Source: Puniceicoccus vermicola (lineage in GTDB: Bacteria; Verrucomicrobiota; Verrucomicrobiia; Opitutales; Puniceicoccaceae). From it: DNA of 64,000 nucleotides. The notes below the pieces were generated by a model. The model had not been told where the DNA came from. It saw only the letters and a program-made list of their open reading frames with translations, and did not search any database. The DNA is taken from assembly GCF_014230055.1 (NCBI RefSeq), contig NZ_JACHVA010000082.1, positions 124,001 to 188,000 on the forward strand, given 5' to 3'. The position numbers were made by a program, and so were the translations under genes. The stretch's first letter is position 1, and every line of letters starts with the position of its first letter. This document shows positions 35,155 to 44,461 of the stretch, in pieces.

Positions 35155-36222
35155 TTATACGGTGGATTGAGTTGACTCGGATTTCTTTTCCCGCGTCGAT
35201 TTCAACGTGGTCCCCTCGACCCACGTCCCCGACGTGAGCATGAGCAAAGGTTCCCGGGGTTCCCCTCGCTCGTGTTGAAGCCGTGCGCGTACCAACAGGT
35301 CCACGGAGCATTTGGCGATACTCGCGGCGTCCTGGTAGATTCCCGCGACACGGCTCTCTATAGAGCGGACGGAGAGGGCGACAAAGTCCGTCTTTTGATC
35401 TTCGTTTGGAAGTAGATCGTGCCAAAGTTCCCAGTCGCCGATGATTACGTCTGGTTTTACCCTATTTAACCATTCAGATAGTTCGGGAATGCAATGGCTT
35501 TGCGATTGCCAAATGCGGGCTGGGTCATGGCCCCATGCCAGGAAGGCCGCCCGGTAACCTCTGTTTGTGCGCTTGTCCATGTCGCTATGGATCAGTAAGC
35601 AGGGTCGCTCGTATTGTCGTTCATTTAAGGTTTCGAGTACTCTGACCATCATGTTGTAATGACCAGGTTGGGTGCGATGGAAGTTCGGTTTTTGATACGA
35701 GTAGCCAATGGTCGCGGCACTCAAATGATCCCATTTCAGTTCGGGAGGTTCCGCGTCGGCCGCGCTGGGAGGAGTGAGGATAACCCCCTGAATATTTCGA
35801 GCGGTGAGCATCCGGTCAATGACTCGGGGGGTCATCTCTTGGGTCATGACAATGTGATCAATAGACCGACCATGGAGTTTCGCACCTTCGATCAAGCCGT
35901 GATAGAGGTCGTAGTGGTATCCTTCGCCCGTGCCGATTTCAGCCCACCGTTCGGGAGACCAGATTGCGGCGAAGGTTTCCTGATAGGAGATGGACCGACG
36001 GCTCGCAAAGCTAGTCATGAGCTCGCTCACCATCCTGTCGGGCTTGTATCCTAGTTTGTGAGCCGCTTCTAAGACTTTCTTGCGCAGTTCTTCGCTGATG
36101 GGAGCATCTTTCTGGAAGGCGCGAGAAACCGTCATCCGGGATACGCCTACTAATTCAGCGACTTGGCGTAGTGAGACCGCTGCTTTTTGGGGTGGGTTGG
36201 AATCCGAAGGCAAACCGGGCAT
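35155..36222 (-). CDS. LacI-family regulator, paralogue 2
   Basis: A 355-residue LacI-type protein. The HTH is VSLRQVAELVGVSRMTVSRAFQKD, with hinge AHKLGYKPDRMVSELMTSFASRR; the effector domain has GVILTPPSAADAEPPELKW and DVIIGDWELWHDLLPNEDQ. It aligns along its whole length with the neighbour at 33888-34922, including the shared KMVSELMT-type hinge, so the two arose by tandem duplication. No copy of the TGTKACWGTMACA operator is seen before this gene, so its own targets may differ. Confidence 0.9.
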   Translation of the reverse strand: MPGLPSDSNPPQKAAVSLRQVAELVGVSRMTVSRAFQKDAPISEELRKKVLEAAHKLGYKPDRMVSELMTSFASRRSISYQETFAAIWSPERWAEIGTGEGYHYDLYHGLIEGAKLHGRSIDHIVMTQEMTPRVIDRMLTARNIQGVILTPPSAADAEPPELKWDHLSAATIGYSYQKPNFHRTQPGHYNMMVRVLETLNERQYERPCLLIHSDMDKRTNRGYRAAFLAWGHDPARIWQSQSHCIPELSEWLNRVKPDVIIGDWELWHDLLPNEDQKTDFVALSVRSIESRVAGIYQDAASIAKCSVDLLVRARLQHERGEPREPLLMLTSGTWVEGTTLKSTREKKSESTQSTV

Positions 36223-36372
36223 GAATTACCAATTTGTGTCCGTTGCAGATAGGTGAGGCAATTCCCATTTCGCGCGAAGCTACATCGCAAAGAAAATGAA
36301 ATGCCTTCGCCGCTTCATTGCGGGAGGCTTCTTCGTAAGGAGCTACGAAGAAACGGGTGACGTTGTGAATCT

Positions 36373-36406
36373 AAAAAAAGGGGCGGGTCTAGTGGTAGAC
36401 CCGTCC
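36373..36406 (-). terminator. Intrinsic terminator of the PEP-CTERM gene
   Basis: GGGCGGGTCTA (36381-36391) pairs with TAGACCCGTCC (36396-36406) with one G-U, loop GTGG. On the minus strand the stem is followed by seven T residues (36379-36373). It ends transcription about 30 bp after the stop of 36436-37161. Confidence 0.88.
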
Positions 36407-36435
36407 TAGTGAAAGGTTTCTCGGCCAGGGCGAGA

Positions 36436-37161
36436 CTACCGGCGGCGGCGTAAGATTACGAAGGACGCTGATAAAACACTGAAAAGAAATGCTGCCGAAG
36501 CGGGTTCAGGGATAGCGTTGATTTGAACCGCACCCAAGTATGAATATTCGCTCTCGTTATTGGATCCTTTTTGAACGGTAAGGGAAATCGTTCCGCTTGC
36601 CGTGGAACGGATTCCAATGGTCGTTACCGTACCCGCAATGTTGTCTCCTGCGTTGAGATAGACGGAATTGCTGTTTTCACCGACAAAGTCGTATTGGGTC
36701 TCGCGGTTATCGGTGGCTTTCCGGGACGCATACATGGTGAAAGTATAGGTTTTTGCCGGGTCGAGTCCGGAGAACTCCAAGATGCCTAGGCCGTCGCTGG
36801 GAGTGATTCCAGCTTCTGCAGTGGCTGTGTAGAAGCTGTCTTCCGTCGCTGTTGTAGGATAAGGGGTCGGCCCTCCCGTGTTGAAGTTTGAGGAACCGAA
36901 TCCGTTGATGTTTCTTCCATCGAAAGCATTGGTGATGTCTAGCGAGATGCCGGTTGGCTCGCCTTCCGTATCGACCATATCAGAAAAGAGCCGACCTGTA
37001 TTCCCCCCGGCAACAATGCCAAGGTGGGCATTGTTCCAAGTCTCCGGCTGTCCGGTCGTTTGTTTGTTCTCATCGCCGAAATCAATGAGGATTGACTGCG
37101 CGCAGAGGAGGGTGGGTGCGATCCCTAAGGTGGAGAGCAGAAGGTTGATTGATATTTTCAT
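36436..37161 (-). CDS. PEP-CTERM sorted exported protein
   Basis: A 241-residue secreted protein. A signal peptide (MKISINLLLSTLGIAPTLLCAQS) leads to a beta-sandwich-like domain opening ILIDFGDENKQTTGQPETWNN and including GLDPAKTYTFTMYASRK, a pattern seen in carbohydrate-binding or fibronectin-like domains of Verrucomicrobiota/Planctomycetota. The tail is IPEPASAAFLFSVLSASFVILRRRR. Ligand binding is a guess. It has its own terminator and lies between the LacI pair and the symporter. Confidence 0.87.
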   Translation of the reverse strand: MKISINLLLSTLGIAPTLLCAQSILIDFGDENKQTTGQPETWNNAHLGIVAGGNTGRLFSDMVDTEGEPTGISLDITNAFDGRNINGFGSSNFNTGGPTPYPTTATEDSFYTATAEAGITPSDGLGILEFSGLDPAKTYTFTMYASRKATDNRETQYDFVGENSNSVYLNAGDNIAGTVTTIGIRSTASGTISLTVQKGSNNESEYSYLGAVQINAIPEPASAAFLFSVLSASFVILRRRR

Positions 37162-37385
37162 GATGGATAGGACAAATGGGGTTCAGATTTCTGTTTGGCA
37201 GAGGGTTTGAATCGGGGGAGTTCACCGATAACTCGGGAGGTTTAAATACCTTGCGAGAGATTGAAGGTGGAAGGTTTCAAAATCAATATTTGAGTGTATT
37301 TTAACAGATTTCCTTGCCGGGAATAATGGCAGTAATTGCTGAAATAGTGTCGATTTTACTACTTTTGAAACCGAGTCCCTGACGC

Positions 37386-39122
37386 TCACCAGAAAATTAG
37401 ATAGAGCGCGAGAGTTGCGACAATGACTGCATACCCGCAAATCATGGCTGGTTTTGAACTCTTGAGTTCAATGGCTTCATTTTCCGGCAGCACGACCGGG
37501 ACTTTCATCGGCTTCCACTTCGTCAGGGCAATACCAGCGAGAATGACGATGAAAAAGCAAAGAGCCATTCGGTCGAGAAAGGCCATTTGGTCAGAATACC
37601 ACCAGCCGCGTGAGATCAAAAAGGGGCCTCCCACCCACTTGAAGAATCCGTAAGCAAAGACGTTGAGGGCGATGCCGATAGCTCCGAAATAGCGAGGCGT
37701 CTTCGGTGAGAAAAAACCGAAAATGAATACGGCCAGGATTCCCGGAGAAATGAATCCTTGGAATTCCTGAATATAGGCGAAGATACTGGAGAACTTGTCG
37801 AGTTGGGGAGCGACCAAGGCGGCCATAAGGACAAAGATAACGACGAAGGCACGTCCGACGCGAACCAGTTTGACTGGGTCTTTTTCTCCGCTGAACTTGG
37901 AGTACAGGTCCATGGTGGCGATGGTTGATGCGGAGTTCAGCATGGAAGCCAAAGAGCTAATGACTGCGCCGGTCAATGCAGCGAGAACAAACCAGGAAAC
38001 TAAAGGCATTGGTTTGATTAGGTTTCGGACGAGGACCGGAAAGGCTCGGTCGTAGTCGTATGCTCCCGTCGCACTATCCAGAAGATCGGTGCTAAATAGA
38101 TTGTAGGCTAGTATTCCTGGTATGACGACAAGGAAAGGGATGAGTAGTTTTAAAAAAGCGGCGAAGACGATGCCTTTTTGGCCTTCGGCTAGCGACTTTG
38201 ATCCGAGAGTGCGTTGAACGATATATTGGTTCAGACCCCAGTAGAAAAGATTGGGAATCCAAAGGCCAATGAGGAGGGCGGTCCATGGCAGGTCGGAGTC
38301 TGTTTTTGGACGGATCATGTGAGCCTTTCCGCCGATCCCGTTCTCGCCTTCTCTGGCAACTGCTTCGCCTTCGACACCGTCGTTCAAGAGCATGAACCGT
38401 TCCCAGGCATTCGCATCCTGCAGATCTTCAACGGTTGCGTTTGAATTATGGACCTTAGTCAGAATTAGTTCATCGGCCGGCTTTTGGGCGAGGACCGAGA
38501 AAGCTAAGATCATAACGATGAGTCCACCTAGGATGAGCGCAGACCCCCAAACCAAATCGGTCCATGCGCAGGCTTTCAATCCTCCAACGAAGACATAGAG
38601 TGCGGCAAAAAGAGCGATCATCCAACAGACCGCGGTCAAGTTGTTGAGAATGGGAACGGTATTGTAATACTCCGATACAAACTTTGCTCCAGAGAAGATG
38701 ACGGATGATGTTGTCACGAAAACCATTGTGACGATGGCAGGGATCGCCATGGCCATCCGAGCGACACCATCAAAACGGTATTCGAGAAATTCTGGGATCG
38801 TGTATAGACCGGCCTTCAAAAATTTAGGAAGGAACCAGAAGCCCACGATGACTAGGGTGATCGCCGCTATCCATTCGTAGGATGCGATGGACATGCCGAG
38901 CCAGTTTGCCGCAGATCCGGACATACCGACAAACTGTTCCGTTGAGATATTCGCGGCGATCAGGGAGAATCCTACTAGCCACCAAGTCAGGCCTCGCCCT
39001 GCGAGAAAGTAGTCGGAAGCTCCTTTTTCCTCGTAATTTCCGCTCCCGCGACTTTTCCAGATTCCGAGGGTGATGACACCGACAACGGCGAGGATGAATA
39101 ATGAGACTTCGATGATATTCAT
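37386..39122 (-). CDS. Sodium:solute symporter (SSS family), alpha-galactoside operon
   Basis: A 578-residue transporter from the ATG at 39122 with about 13-14 hydrophobic helices, beginning MNIIEVSLFILAVVGVITLG. SSS hallmarks include DYFLAGRGLTWWLVGFSLIAANISTEQFVGMSGSA and TDLVWGSALILGGLIV, with a soluble insert (about 230-280, rich in D/E/N). This subtype imports sugars or sugar acids with Na+. It starts 34 bp after the GH36-like gene, so it probably takes up galactose or galactosides released by it. A longer in-frame start (39248) lies inside the glycosidase gene and is not favoured. Confidence 0.9.
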   Translation of the reverse strand: MNIIEVSLFILAVVGVITLGIWKSRGSGNYEEKGASDYFLAGRGLTWWLVGFSLIAANISTEQFVGMSGSAANWLGMSIASYEWIAAITLVIVGFWFLPKFLKAGLYTIPEFLEYRFDGVARMAMAIPAIVTMVFVTTSSVIFSGAKFVSEYYNTVPILNNLTAVCWMIALFAALYVFVGGLKACAWTDLVWGSALILGGLIVMILAFSVLAQKPADELILTKVHNSNATVEDLQDANAWERFMLLNDGVEGEAVAREGENGIGGKAHMIRPKTDSDLPWTALLIGLWIPNLFYWGLNQYIVQRTLGSKSLAEGQKGIVFAAFLKLLIPFLVVIPGILAYNLFSTDLLDSATGAYDYDRAFPVLVRNLIKPMPLVSWFVLAALTGAVISSLASMLNSASTIATMDLYSKFSGEKDPVKLVRVGRAFVVIFVLMAALVAPQLDKFSSIFAYIQEFQGFISPGILAVFIFGFFSPKTPRYFGAIGIALNVFAYGFFKWVGGPFLISRGWWYSDQMAFLDRMALCFFIVILAGIALTKWKPMKVPVVLPENEAIELKSSKPAMICGYAVIVATLALYLIFW

Positions 39123-39156
39123 GGGGTCGTCTTCGAGGGTTAAATGGTCGAGGGGC

Positions 39157-40797
39157 TCAAGCGCGGGCGATGAAGCGCGCGAAGACATAATCGAGGCTTT
39201 CAGGTATTTGGATCCGAAGAAAATCCGACTCTGATTCCACTGCTCCATTGGGGCTTAGGATTTCCCAGTCTACCTTTTCAAGTTCGAGACCGCTGGGGAG
39301 TTCGATCCGGGCATGGTTACTGGGATTCCGCTCGCGGAAGATCAGGATGAATCCACGATCTTTCTTTACGGCAATAGACATGAATCCTGTGTAAGCAATC
39401 CCGTCTGGTTCCTTCCCGATCGGAAGGATTGTTCCGCTGAATAGTTCTTGGCGATGATCTTTCCATTTTTGAACTAGAGGCGCCAAGTCCTTTTGATAGT
39501 CATTTGGGAGATTCGAGCATTCGAACCAACCAAGAGGGTTCGCGAACATGACCGTTGCGAATAGGGTATCGGATTTGTAGTGGGCCGGAGCGAGCGGGTC
39601 CTGACTGTATTTCGCGGTGTTGCGCTCCTTGTTCAAGAATTCCATTCGCAATCGTTTCGAATCGATCCATCGGGAAAGTTGCCACAGATTGCGAAGGGTG
39701 TGATGCGGCCAATATGACCTCCAGTCTGAGTAGCGATTCTCGACAAAGAGAGGCCCTACGGAAATTTCACCTAAGTACCCCGGCCGTTTGCCGGCGGTGA
39801 TATCGAGATCGAAGAGGACTTCTCCCCGGCTTTCGGTGAGAACCCGGTTGAAGAATGCGCGTAAGTTATTACGTCCGTCATCCGTGTTCACATTGAGACT
39901 ATCCACTTTGAAAAACCGGATCCCGTAGGTGCGATGAAGCTCCAGGACTTTCTCGGCATCTTTTTTCCAGTTCTCTAGACTATTCCACGAGTCGGGTGCA
40001 TACCACAGGCCGATTTCGATGTCCTGGTTTTTTGCATGCGCAAGAATCGGGTGTAATCCGTTGGGGAAGCGATTAGGATCAACCTCCCAGAATCTAGGGT
40101 TTGTCTGCCAGAAATTCTCCCAGACTCCTCCATTGTCTTCGGCATTCGTCGAATTGGCGCTGGTCCCTTGCTGCCACCCGTCATCGAGTTGAACAACCTC
40201 GACTCCGATTTGGGCGGCAGCATCAATTTCGGCAAGAATGAACTCTTCTCTCATCCGGGAATCCTGGGAGCGATCGCCCCAAGTGTTGCTGAGAAAGCGG
40301 GGAAGTCTTTGGATCTCGTTGTCAGGGCGTTGCTCTCTTTGCCAGTTCTGAAGAGCTTGGGTCCGGCCTAATTCGCCTCCCTCGTATTGGAGAACGGTCC
40401 AGGTGCCCTCCGATTCTTTTTCATACAAGCGGACCGAAACGCCTGCTTCGCGGTGAAACGTCACTCTGAAGTCTGAATTTGCCGGGACTTTTCGTGCTGA
40501 AGGCAAAGGGGCGCGCTTGATAAAAATGTAGCCCGACTGATGGATCGTGTCTTCGATCTGGAAGAGGTTTCCATCCAAAGCCAAGTCATCCTCGTTGGGG
40601 TGCAAAAGCCAGACCCGCTCCTGAACGAGCTCGTCGCTATGGTCGGTTGCATCATTCAGATAGACCTGAGTGAGTTTGAGGTGAGGGGAGGCGATTTCCA
40701 AAATTCTTGAAGGTCGACCTGAATGGCTTGATTGTCCCTGCTCGATCTTAGAGGATTGAGTTTCGATACCGCTGGGGAAAACTTCTTCGTGGGGCAT
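39157..40797 (-). CDS. GH36-like alpha-galactosidase
   Basis: A 546-residue cytoplasmic glycoside hydrolase (no signal peptide) from the ATG at 40797. The TIM-barrel region has FLSNTWGDRSQDSRMREEFILAEIDAAAQIGVEVVQLDDGWQQG, typical of GH36/GH27 clan D, then IEIGLWYAPDS and IRFFKVDSLN, where the aspartate is at the nucleophile position. LFDLDITAGKRPGYLG probably carries the acid/base. The C-terminal beta domain follows. The general substrate is an alpha-galactoside; finer specificity is not visible. It is divergent from the XylR-type regulator 160 bp away, the likely local controller. Confidence 0.86.
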   Translation of the reverse strand: MPHEEVFPSGIETQSSKIEQGQSSHSGRPSRILEIASPHLKLTQVYLNDATDHSDELVQERVWLLHPNEDDLALDGNLFQIEDTIHQSGYIFIKRAPLPSARKVPANSDFRVTFHREAGVSVRLYEKESEGTWTVLQYEGGELGRTQALQNWQREQRPDNEIQRLPRFLSNTWGDRSQDSRMREEFILAEIDAAAQIGVEVVQLDDGWQQGTSANSTNAEDNGGVWENFWQTNPRFWEVDPNRFPNGLHPILAHAKNQDIEIGLWYAPDSWNSLENWKKDAEKVLELHRTYGIRFFKVDSLNVNTDDGRNNLRAFFNRVLTESRGEVLFDLDITAGKRPGYLGEISVGPLFVENRYSDWRSYWPHHTLRNLWQLSRWIDSKRLRMEFLNKERNTAKYSQDPLAPAHYKSDTLFATVMFANPLGWFECSNLPNDYQKDLAPLVQKWKDHRQELFSGTILPIGKEPDGIAYTGFMSIAVKKDRGFILIFRERNPSNHARIELPSGLELEKVDWEILSPNGAVESESDFLRIQIPESLDYVFARFIARA

Positions 40798-40956
40798 TCG
40801 TAAAAAGGTTGGAGAGGGAGAGGGGTGGTTGCTGTTGGATTCGGTAGGCGCAAAACGGTGATTATAGGCATTATCGCTCCCGCAGACAATGGTGAAAACA
40901 GTATAGAATGTGTCGATATTGCCCAAATTTTCTTGCTCGAATAGCAGGAACCGGAG

Positions 40957-42099
40957 ATGGTCTTCTGTGTGACGGCGCCTGTTGTGCATGTAGGGATTAC
41001 TATTGACGTGTCGAGTGGGGAAGGCCGGGAAATGCTTCGCGGCGCTGCCGATTTTGCTCGGCAGCGAGCGAGTTGGGAAATCGTTCTTCCTTGTTTTGAG
41101 TCAGCTGTCGGAGCCATCAACGTCCCGTATTGGTGCGACGGCCTTTTAACGAGGCCTTTGAAGCCAGTGGATCGGGAGGCCTCTTTGAGATTTAAAGGAC
41201 CTAAGTTTGGTCTGGTTTCAGCGGGAATGGTAGAAAACGGGATTCCATTTCTGACGAGTGATGGCGTCTCATTCGCGCTTCAGGCCTTCGAGCATCTGCG
41301 CGGTTTGGGCCTCAAGCGCATGGGGTATGTGGGATTCGGCGGGGTGCTCTATTCCCAATTGCGCCAAGAAACGTTTTTGCGAACTGCGGCTGAAGCGGGC
41401 CGCGAGGTTGATGTTTTCAACATTGGAAGTCCAAGTGATCGAAGAGAACTCATCCTGTGGCTGAAGAATTGGTCGGCTCCGTTTGGTCTTTTCGCGGCAA
41501 ATGACTTACTTGCGAGGGAAGTCATCAACTGTGCGCACGAAGCCGGGATTCGGATCCCTGGTGAGATGTGTATCGTGGGAGCGGGTAATGATGACTCCAT
41601 TTGTACAATGGTTCAACCCACACTCACTTCAGTCGATCCCGGCTCCTATCAAATAGGATTTGAAGGGGCGCGCCGTCTTGACGATCTGATGTCCGGTAGG
41701 CCAGTTAGCCCGTCTGGTTATGTTTCTTCCTTAGGTGTCGTGGCGAGGGAGTCCACTGATATTCGCCTTCAGGATCCATTGATCGCACGAATCCTCAGTG
41801 TGATCCGCTCAGATGCCCCACGCGGCCTGAATGTGGTGGATCTTCTCGGGCAATTTCCGATTTCCCAGAGTTCATTGAATCGCCGTTTTCGGGAAGCAAC
41901 TGGGCGGAGTCCCTATGAGGAAATTCAAAGAGTCCGTGTGGAGCGTGCCAAGTATTTACTTCGCCATTCGGATTTAAGTAATGAATTGATCGGGGAGGAA
42001 TGCGGCTTTCCCACCACCAAAGCGTTTTACTCGGCCTTTCGCTCTTCAACGAATCTCACTCCCCGAGCCTATCGTTTCCAGACCGGACCGAGGACTTGA
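40957..42099 (+). CDS. XylR-type regulator (LacI-like sensor plus AraC HTH)
   Basis: A 380-residue regulator combining a periplasmic-binding-like sensor (1-275: VVHVGITIDVSSGEGREMLRGAADFA; FGLFAANDLLAREVINCAHEAGIRIPGEMCIVGAGNDD; PTLTSVDPGSYQIGFEGARRLDDL) with a C-terminal AraC double HTH (DLLGQFPISQSSLNRRFREATGRSPYEEIQRVRVERAKYLL, then IGEECGFPTTKAFYSAFRSSTNLTPRAYR). This is the XylR (xylose activator) layout. It is divergent from the GH36-like gene and probably activates that operon on binding a sugar. Confidence 0.9.
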   Translation: MVFCVTAPVVHVGITIDVSSGEGREMLRGAADFARQRASWEIVLPCFESAVGAINVPYWCDGLLTRPLKPVDREASLRFKGPKFGLVSAGMVENGIPFLTSDGVSFALQAFEHLRGLGLKRMGYVGFGGVLYSQLRQETFLRTAAEAGREVDVFNIGSPSDRRELILWLKNWSAPFGLFAANDLLAREVINCAHEAGIRIPGEMCIVGAGNDDSICTMVQPTLTSVDPGSYQIGFEGARRLDDLMSGRPVSPSGYVSSLGVVARESTDIRLQDPLIARILSVIRSDAPRGLNVVDLLGQFPISQSSLNRRFREATGRSPYEEIQRVRVERAKYLLRHSDLSNELIGEECGFPTTKAFYSAFRSSTNLTPRAYRFQTGPRT

Positions 42100-42386
42100 T
42101 CCCCCCCGACCTTCCGTGAGTCGATCGCTTGGGATTCGGGCGTATCCACGACAATCTCGGCGGCTTCATTTACCGTACTCGGGTCTGGGTCTTTGAACGA
42201 AGAACCGGCTTCAGGTGCAGCACTGCCCGAGGTCATTCGGCCGTTGTAGGCCAGTGAAATTGCCGAGGCACTCGCGGTCAGGGCGAGTCCAATAATTAGT
42301 GCGAAGAGGGTTCGGAATGGTCTGCGCGTGATTGGGAATGAAGAAAGAAAGCCTGCCGTCCGAGAACGGCAGGCATCTTGAACCAA
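42069..42386 (-). CDS. Possible small membrane or exported protein, start uncertain
   Basis: An open minus-strand frame, not recognised. It contains one hydrophobic segment (PFRTLFALIIGLALTASASA) followed by an acidic tail (SKDPDPSTVNEAAEIVVDT-like). It overlaps the convergent XylR-type gene by 31 bp, and its first 15 or so codons coincide with the terminator hairpin of the PEP-CTERM gene, so any real start must be further in, where no ATG precedes the hydrophobic part. It could be spurious. Confidence 0.3.
   Translation of the reverse strand: MVQDACRSRTAGFLSSFPITRRPFRTLFALIIGLALTASASAISLAYNGRMTSGSAAPEAGSSFKDPDPSTVNEAAEIVVDTPESQAIDSRKVGGDQVLGPVWKR
42341..42374 (-). terminator. Intrinsic terminator of the PEP-CTERM gene
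   Basis: GCCTGCCGT (42351-42359) pairs perfectly with ACGGCAGGC (42366-42374), loop CCGAGA. On the minus strand it is followed by the T-rich run TTTCTTTCTT. It lies about 35 bp after the stop of 42409-43251. Confidence 0.82.
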
Positions 42387-42408
42387 TTAGCCAAGGGGGC
42401 CCAAAAAA

Positions 42409-43251
42409 TTAGGTTCGGCGGCGGCGCATCACTACAGCGCTCAACATGGCGAGACCGGAAAGTAGAGCGAAGGTTCCCGGTTCGGGGATCGCTGTGCTGG
42501 TCAGGGTGAAGTTATCGAAGTATCCATTCTGGCCGCCCGAGACAATATTGGCCGTAAATCCTACTGCAACTATCTCTGACAGGAGATCGGCGGATTCGGA
42601 GGAGGAATAGGTATAAGTCGAGCCGTACTGCACATTATCCACCCACAGTTCCAGGGAAAACTGGTCACCAAGAGTTCCAGCATCGGTGTCAAAAGTATTG
42701 AGGATGAGCTTAAAGTTGCGGCTCGTCGTGATATCAAAGTTTGAATCAATGGCTGTTGCACTGGATCCATCGGCAAAGAGGGATAGGTCACCCGTGTCTG
42801 TCTCGCCGGTTCGTAGGTAGGTCCAAGGGGTGCTTGGACTTTGACTACTAAAAGGTTGGAATTTGGAGCCAACCGTGCTGAAAAATCCGAAGCCGAGAAA
42901 TTGTGAAGTTGTTCCAGACGCTAATGTGTCTGAATACATATCAATGGAGAGTTCATAGCTATTTCCGGCGCCTAGACTGGTCGACAAGTAGCTGGTAGAG
43001 TTGGCGGCGTTGGTACCACCACTACGGGTTCTGACTCGGTTTCCGCCGTTAATTACGTAGCTAGGGGTAGACCAAGTTCCCGTACCGACGTCTGGTGTTG
43101 TGCCATTGATGTCATCCCCGAAACTTCCAGAGAATGCGTCACTGAAGATTGTTGTCGTCTGGCCGGAAGCGGCCAGTGCCGCCAGTAAACCAGTGGCGAT
43201 GAGGAGGGTCCGTATCATAGGATGGCAGGGATGAGGTGATGTTGAATTCAT
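42409..43251 (-). CDS. PEP-CTERM sorted exported protein
   Basis: A 280-residue secreted protein with a signal peptide (about residues 10-30, MIRTLLIATGLLAALAASGQ). The body reads as a lectin-like jelly roll: TTIFSDAFSGSFGDDINGTTPDVGTGTWS, SLGAGNSYELSIDMYSD and FSLELWVDNVQYGSTYTYSS, i.e. a concanavalin/LamG-like outline, so glycan binding is plausible. The tail is IPEPGTFALLSGLAMLSAVVMRRRRT. A consensus operator (43348-43360) lies 96 bp upstream. A start at residue 12 (MIRT) is an alternative. Confidence 0.86.
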   Translation of the reverse strand: MNSTSPHPCHPMIRTLLIATGLLAALAASGQTTTIFSDAFSGSFGDDINGTTPDVGTGTWSTPSYVINGGNRVRTRSGGTNAANSTSYLSTSLGAGNSYELSIDMYSDTLASGTTSQFLGFGFFSTVGSKFQPFSSQSPSTPWTYLRTGETDTGDLSLFADGSSATAIDSNFDITTSRNFKLILNTFDTDAGTLGDQFSLELWVDNVQYGSTYTYSSSESADLLSEIVAVGFTANIVSGGQNGYFDNFTLTSTAIPEPGTFALLSGLAMLSAVVMRRRRT

Positions 43252-43573
43252 GATTTGTTTGGGTTGTGTGAAACAGTTAACTCGATCTCTCGAGGATGTG
43301 TCTCAGAATATTGCAGTCGTCCCATCCGTTTTAAATCCCCTTAGTCCTGTTACAGTCACACCTCCTATTGCCAGTGGTGTAGAGCCATACATTTGGAGTC
43401 GTCCGAATCTATTCCATGAGGCAGCGCTCGACTCTTTGAACGGCACTATCCATTCAACGCAAAAAGAAAGGCACGCCGTTCGTAAACGACAGACCTCTAT
43501 GCCTCAGAAGAATAGATCTACTGAGTTTTGAACCCTTTCAGTCAGTAGGGTTAGTTTGCTGCTAGAATCGGAC
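43252..43573. other. Intergenic region with operator
   Basis: 322 bp between the PEP-CTERM gene start and the end of the prepilin gene. Apart from the operator at 43348-43360 no gene or terminator is clear. Confidence 0.4.
43348..43360 (-). promoter_or_regulatory. Operator copy 2: TGTTACAGTCACA
   Basis: A 13-bp member of the TGTKACWGTMACA set, 96 bp upstream of the PEP-CTERM gene at 42409-43251. Identical to the copies at 52391 and 55988. Confidence 0.65.
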
Positions 43574-44257
43574 TTACTTCTGAACGATTTTCCAGAGCTT
43601 ATGATTGCCGGCAACTTCGTCTTTCGACATGCTGACTACACTTCCATCGAAGAACGCGATGTTTGCCATTCCGTTGTGCCGGTATGATATGGCGTGCGCC
43701 ACGTACTGGTCGTCTTTAGAACTGCGGGCTGCGTACATGAGTATTTGCCAGTCAACGGCATCGGCAAAAGCCATCGTGGTGGACGGATTGGCGACCTCGA
43801 CAACTCGCGCCGTACGTTTACCGGGCTCGCTCCATCCTCCTGGGACATCGGTGATGTTGAGACCGTAGCTAAACCCCGACATCCCCCCAGGCTTGAATTC
43901 CTTGTTGTTTAAGTTGGTAGGGCACTTCAAAGGAGGCTGGTCTCCCATGTATTCGAGGACTTCGGGATTCTCGTACCAGTTGACCCGATCAATCTTCCCA
44001 CCGCTGCTGAGGGTGTTGGTAATGCTGGGGATAAAGTAACCGTGGTCGGAGGCATACAGAGAATTGGCCGCTTGGAGTTGCCGTAGGTTGCTCTGGCATT
44101 TGCTGGAATTGCCTTTTTGGCGAATATGGCCAACAGCAGGGACGATGATCGCCGCCAATATTCCGATGACTGCGATTACACAAAGAAGCTCTATGAGTGT
44201 AAACGCACTGCGAAACTTTCGACGAAGCGGGATTGATGGATGGATGGGAGAGGGCAT
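43574..44257 (-). CDS. Type II secretion/type IV prepilin-like protein
   Basis: A 227-residue pseudopilin-like protein from the ATG at 44257. After a basic leader comes RSAFTLIELLCVIAVIGILAAIIVPAVGHIRQKG: the N-methylation motif with Glu at +5, though Ala rather than Gly precedes the cleavage site. The soluble domain (SKCQSNLRQLQAANSLYASDHGYFIPS; GMANIAFFDGSVVSMSKDEV) is the H-X9-DG form widespread in Planctomycetota and Verrucomicrobiota. These can form short pseudopili or surface fibres. It belongs with the cassette upstream (44462-48459). Confidence 0.88.
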   Translation of the reverse strand: MPSPIHPSIPLRRKFRSAFTLIELLCVIAVIGILAAIIVPAVGHIRQKGNSSKCQSNLRQLQAANSLYASDHGYFIPSITNTLSSGGKIDRVNWYENPEVLEYMGDQPPLKCPTNLNNKEFKPGGMSGFSYGLNITDVPGGWSEPGKRTARVVEVANPSTTMAFADAVDWQILMYAARSSKDDQYVAHAISYRHNGMANIAFFDGSVVSMSKDEVAGNHKLWKIVQK

Positions 44258-44343
44258 TTTTTCGATTCTTTTCGAGTGGGATTCTCTTTCATTGCAGGGC
44301 AATTGTCTGAGAATTAATTTTTTGATACGTTGAGGAACGATGT

Positions 44344-44356
44344 TGTTACCGCAACA
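44344..44356 (-). promoter_or_regulatory. Weak operator-like site: TGTTACCGCAACA
   Basis: A palindromic variant of the TGTKACWGTMACA set (two central departures), 86 bp before the prepilin start. Its membership is doubtful. Confidence 0.3.
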
Positions 44357-44461
44357 GGAGAGTTCTCAGCCTCACTGCTGAGGGAGTTTTCTGAATCAGA
44401 CAGATCGATCCCGCGCAGAATTCTCCGGGCATTTGTGTCTCGGGCCTTTAGGTTTTTGATT

